In this document: positions 60,914 to 64,000 of the stretch, one piece after another | Layout: each line of letters opens with the position of its first letter | How positions within the stretch are numbered: position 1 is the first letter of the stretch | Assembly: GCA_017795005.1 (NCBI GenBank) | Contig: CP051242.1 | Span: forward strand, 3,464,119-3,528,118 | Direction of reading: 5' to 3' | Origin: Balneolaceae bacterium | GTDB lineage: Bacteria; Bacteroidota; Rhodothermia; Balneolales; Balneolaceae | DNA length: 64,000 nt | The notes under the pieces: model-generated | What the model saw: the letters and a program-made list of their open reading frames with translations, nothing else | Database searches by the model: none | Told to the model about the DNA's origin: nothing | Translations under genes and position numbers: made by a program

Positions 60914-62818
60914 GTGACTAAAGGCAAAGGAACTTCTCTTCCCGCAGGGTTTTTTATATCCCTATGTGTAGCATTTTTATGCTTAGTTCCATCCTATCTT
61001 TTCTCTCAGGATTTGGATTCTGTTATTTCTAAAACACAGGAAATCACGAGATTAAAAAACGAATTAAGAAACGCTGATGATGATACATCGCGATATTTTG
61101 TACATCAGGAAATGTATTATCTGTACATAAATGATGATACAGAACTTGCATTAGAAACTGCAAAGCAAGCTTTACGATATGCTCAACTTGCAAACCTAAA
61201 TGATCGAATTGCGCTCACATATTTATATCTGGGGTATACTTATCTCATACAAGCTGAGTTTGAAGATGCTTTAGAAAATTTATCTATAGGGATACAACTG
61301 AGTCAGGAAAATGGTCCGGATTACATCTCCCGCTTAATGAGTTTTAATTTGGGTATTACTTACTTAGAGCTTCACATGTATGAAATAGCTGAGCAATATC
61401 TTGAAGATGCAAGAGCCGGATTTGTCAATAACAGAAACAAATCTCTACCAGTTTATGAATTATTCCGGGTTAATATCCAACAAGGAGATACAACAACTGC
61501 ATTAGCTTATCTGGACGAATTTATTAGTTATATCCCTGAAGAAAATGGACAAGTTAATGCAAACTATCTATTCCATTATGTAGTGCTTTCAGAAGCATAT
61601 GTTCAGGTTGGTTCATTTGATGAAGCAGAAAAAGTGGTTTCCAGAGTCACCCCATTTGTTCAAAAGCACAACAGAAGATATTATCGGGGTATCATCAATC
61701 TTACAAAATCAAGAATTGCACAAAATAGAGGCGATATAGATACCGCTATTGAATTTTCTAAGATTGCTTTGAACTTTTTTGAACTCCAAAAGGAAAATTT
61801 TTATCAAATTAAATCCCTTTCACTTCTTTCAGATTTATATTCAGCTAAGAATAATTTTGAACAAGGTTACTATTACCTTTCAAGATATAAATCTCTTCAA
61901 AATAATTTGCTAAAAGCACGCCAATCGGCTATACAAAATCGTCTTACCTATCAGCTTGATGAAACCGCTAAAGTAGAATCAGAACTCGGAGTAATTGAGG
62001 GCCGACTCCAAGACAGAAAAATCTTCGTTACCATTCTTATTATTCTACTTATTATTTCTATTGCATTAGCAATTTGGTCGTACAGGTTAATAAAATTACG
62101 GGATCAGTCCCTGGATGAAATAGCCCGAATTAATGATGATAAAAACCATTTCATTGGGGTTGTGTCTCATGATTTAAGAAGCCCCTTAAATTCCATTATG
62201 GCATTATCAAGCCTATTAATAGATGGTTACAAAGATACGCCACCAAAAGTGCTTGAAGAATATAGTTCGATTATTCTTACTTCAAGTAAAAGGATGGAAA
62301 ACCTCATTAGTAATATGCTCGATATAAACAAAATTGAAAACGGACAAACAAAGTTGATTTTAGAACCTATTTCTGTTTCAAATGTCATTCTTGAAATTTC
62401 AGAATCGATGAAGCATTTTGGAAATGAGAAAGGGATTCATACAAAAATAGAAGTAGAAGATAACCTACCAAATATTATTGCTGATTTAAGTGCACTTGAA
62501 AGAGTTCTGGAAAACCTTGTCAGCAACGCCTACAAATTCTCTCAAAAGAACAGCACCGTTTTAATATCTGGTACAATCCAAGGATCTCAGGTTCAGATTT
62601 CTGTAAAGGACGAGGGACATGGAATGACAGAGCTGGATCGTTCTAAATTATTTAAGAAATTTGAAAAATTGTCTGCATCACCTACCGGAAATGAGAAATC
62701 AACCGGACTAGGATTATATATAGTCAAAAACCTTATGACGGAAATGAACGGTACTATTCTCGTAGAAAGTGAGTTAGATAAAGGAACTACGTTTAAAGTA
62801 CTTTTTAATAAAGCCTGA
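60914..62818 (+). CDS. TPR-containing sensor histidine kinase
   Basis: A 634-aa membrane kinase. N-terminal signal/anchor (GFFISLCVAFLCLVPSYLFS at about 12-31), then about seven TPR units (about 60-335) that would lie in the periplasm, one helix at about 372-392 (FVTILIILLIISIALAIWSY), then a kinase core. HisKA FIGVVSHDLRSPLNSIMALSSLL has the phospho-His at about 420, and HATPase motifs are LENLVSNAYKFSQ, DEGHGM and TGLGLYIVKNLM. GTG start at 60914. No receiver or DNA-binding partner adjoins, so the cognate regulator must be elsewhere. The unit ends just before the RlpA gene. Confidence 0.9.
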   Translation: MTKGKGTSLPAGFFISLCVAFLCLVPSYLFSQDLDSVISKTQEITRLKNELRNADDDTSRYFVHQEMYYLYINDDTELALETAKQALRYAQLANLNDRIALTYLYLGYTYLIQAEFEDALENLSIGIQLSQENGPDYISRLMSFNLGITYLELHMYEIAEQYLEDARAGFVNNRNKSLPVYELFRVNIQQGDTTTALAYLDEFISYIPEENGQVNANYLFHYVVLSEAYVQVGSFDEAEKVVSRVTPFVQKHNRRYYRGIINLTKSRIAQNRGDIDTAIEFSKIALNFFELQKENFYQIKSLSLLSDLYSAKNNFEQGYYYLSRYKSLQNNLLKARQSAIQNRLTYQLDETAKVESELGVIEGRLQDRKIFVTILIILLIISIALAIWSYRLIKLRDQSLDEIARINDDKNHFIGVVSHDLRSPLNSIMALSSLLIDGYKDTPPKVLEEYSSIILTSSKRMENLISNMLDINKIENGQTKLILEPISVSNVILEISESMKHFGNEKGIHTKIEVEDNLPNIIADLSALERVLENLVSNAYKFSQKNSTVLISGTIQGSQVQISVKDEGHGMTELDRSKLFKKFEKLSASPTGNEKSTGLGLYIVKNLMTEMNGTILVESELDKGTTFKVLFNKA

Positions 62819-62878
62819 TTTCAATTTTCACAATTTGAGGATATATTTAGCAGACGGCTTAATTATCATCTACAACTT

Positions 62879-63550
62879 ATGAATCGTTCTATTTCTCTGA
62901 CATTAGTGTTAGCATCATTAATGTTTATTCAGTCTTGTGGGGTAACAAACCGTGCAGGATCTTCTAATTCGAAAACCATTTCCAAGTCCTCAAAAGATAT
63001 CAGCGCAGTCGAAACCGGAGTTGCAAGTTGGTATGGGCCCGATTTCCATGGTAGGCAAACTGCAAATGGTGAAAAATACGATATGCATGGACTGACAGCT
63101 GCTCATCGTACGTTACCTTTTAACACTGAGGTACTTGTCGAAAATCTGGATAATGGAAAAACGGTACAAGTAAGGATAAATGACCGGGGACCATTTGCAA
63201 AAGACCGGATAATAGACCTATCCAGAGGAGCTGCAGAAAAGGTTGAGATGATTGGACCAGGTACCGCAAGAGTACGAATCTATATTGTAGGAGGAACGGA
63301 AAATCTTCCTGAAAATATTAAAAAAGCTCAGTACACGGTTCAGCTGGGTTCTTACAATAACAGAGAAGCAGCCGAGAAGAAATCTGCCCAGATAAGAAGT
63401 AGCTATGTTCATGAAGTAACGGTAAAAGGGGAGAAATTTTATCGGGTTTATTTTGGAGATTTTTATAATCCTGCTATTGCATTAGAAGCTCAACAACGCC
63501 TTGAAGGTCTTGGGCATAAAGGCTTTGTTAAGCAAAAAGGCAATGATTAA
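62879..63550 (+). CDS. rlpA: RlpA-like septal-ring lytic transglycosylase lipoprotein with SPOR domain
   Basis: A 223-aa outer-membrane or periplasmic lipoprotein. SLTLVLASLMFIQSC with lipobox Cys at 20, then a double-psi beta-barrel (about 48-140): GVASWYGPDFHGRQTANGE, AAHRTLPFNTEV, VRINDRGPF and the catalytic-type Asp in NDRG. A C-terminal SPOR domain (about 150-220, YTVQLGSYNNREAAEKKSAQ) binds denuded peptidoglycan at the division site. RlpA cleaves peptidoglycan lacking stem peptides. Its length and order are normal. Confidence 0.9.
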   Translation: MNRSISLTLVLASLMFIQSCGVTNRAGSSNSKTISKSSKDISAVETGVASWYGPDFHGRQTANGEKYDMHGLTAAHRTLPFNTEVLVENLDNGKTVQVRINDRGPFAKDRIIDLSRGAAEKVEMIGPGTARVRIYIVGGTENLPENIKKAQYTVQLGSYNNREAAEKKSAQIRSSYVHEVTVKGEKFYRVYFGDFYNPAIALEAQQRLEGLGHKGFVKQKGND

Positions 63551-63612
63551 TCTTTTCGGGATTGATTGATCACTGATTTAGGTTATGTGCCTGAATCAAA
63601 GCTCAATCATAC

Positions 63613-64000
63613 ATGAAAAAAAAGATTATAATTATTGGAAGTGGTTTTGGAGGACTTGGCGCTGCTTCCCGTTTGCTTTCCGCCGGCCATGATGTAACAG
63701 TAATAGAAAAGAGAGATAAACTTGGTGGCCGTGCATATGTTTATGAAAAGAATGGATTCAAGTTTGATGGAGGCCCTACAGTAATTACTGCTCCTTTTAT
63801 GTTCGATGATATTTGGAAAGCTGCGGGTAAAAAAAGATCTGATTATGTTGAATTTGTCCCATGCGATCCATTTTATCGGCTTTTTGATCACAATGGATTA
63901 AAGTTTGATTATAACAATGATCATGAATTTACCCTTAAAGAAATTGAGAAAAGAAGCCCGGCAGATAAAGACGGATATGAGAAATTCCTTGGAACAACGA
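63613..64000 (+). CDS. phytoene desaturase/CrtI-like FAD oxidoreductase, 5' part
   Basis: The first 129 codons, cut by the window edge. The start ATG at 63613 leads to [20 protein letters not shown], the dinucleotide-binding GxGxxG motif, then [35 protein letters not shown], typical of CrtI-type carotenoid desaturases (GGxxxxFDxGPT(V/L)(I/L)). It probably acts in carotenoid synthesis, common in these pigmented bacteria. The end lies outside, so length and identity are open between CrtI, CrtD and CrtN-like enzymes. Confidence 0.85.
   Translation, partial: MKKKIIIIGSGFGGLGAASRLLSAGHDVTVIEKRDKLGGRAYVYEKNGFKFDGGPTVITAPFMFDDIWKAAGKKRSDYVEFVPCDPFYRLFDHNGLKFDYNNDHEFTLKEIEKRSPADKDGYEKFLGTT

Noticed and set aside
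1-64000. Insertion sequences, integrases or prophage
   Set aside because: No transposase, integrase or phage structural genes were seen; the S74 protein has a signal peptide and lies with a sorting-tag gene, not with phage genes.

Overview
The window looks like chromosome from an AT-rich member of the Bacteroidota/Balneolota/Rhodothermota (FCB) group, most likely a Balneola- or Gracilimonas-like bacterium. Signs of this are a C-terminal sorting tag preceded by an NYPNPFNPTT motif at 60226-60735, paired TonB energy transducers, a YfhO-type membrane protein, a bacilliredoxin, a DUF1015-serC pair and a type-3 ProRS. The genus is an inference from gene content; no rRNA is present.

Layout. 1-15386 is one densely packed plus-strand surface-polysaccharide operon. 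It holds a YfhO-type membrane protein cut by the window edge, three GT4-like glycosyltransferases, a WecB UDP-GlcNAc 2-epimerase, a fused MDR/Gfo-Idh-MocA oxidoreductase, a CapK/PaaK-like adenylate-forming enzyme, a LegB-like 4,6-dehydratase, a sugar-1-phosphate nucleotidyltransferase, a second SDR, a methyltransferase, an alpha/alpha-toroid protein and a Wzx-like flippase. Most junctions overlap (ATGA, GTGA, TAGTG). 15471-27482 is core metabolism and transport: hisS, two paralogous permease-EIIA-RCK_C fusions, lysA, lysC, a CNNM/CBS protein and an ABC-F ATPase. 27479-43702 mixes ordinary genes (VOC protein, hydrolase, PadR/FtsX-type transporter, serine hydrolase, MscS, response regulator, bacilliredoxin, sodA, DUF429, aspS) with short nuclease-like or helical-bundle ORFs (two DUF559, one GIY-YIG, one S23-type). 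Each of those short ORFs sits in or between palindromic or simple repeats.

43811-48774 is an accessory region. It carries an orphan NarL-type regulator whose receiver lacks the phospho-acceptor Asp, a TM2-domain protein, a frameshifted small gene, a secreted Cys-rich tandem-repeat protein, and a two-gene CBASS anti-phage operon (CD-NTase plus TIR-STING) next to a tRNA-Met(CAT). 48989-57079 returns to core genes: proS, nnr, a VanZ-like ORF without a normal start codon, two tonB genes, a Nudix hydrolase, DUF1844, DUF1015 and serC. After a 3' remnant of a rhomboid gene come a large secreted S74-chaperone protein and a sorting-tag protein, a TPR histidine kinase, an RlpA-SPOR lipoprotein and the start of a CrtI-type desaturase.

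The most interesting items are the CBASS TIR-STING operon and the recurring small-nuclease/repeat cassettes. After these come the permease-EIIA fusions (one has lost its phospho-histidine) and the pseudo-receiver regulator. All family assignments are made by reading motifs; no database search was run.
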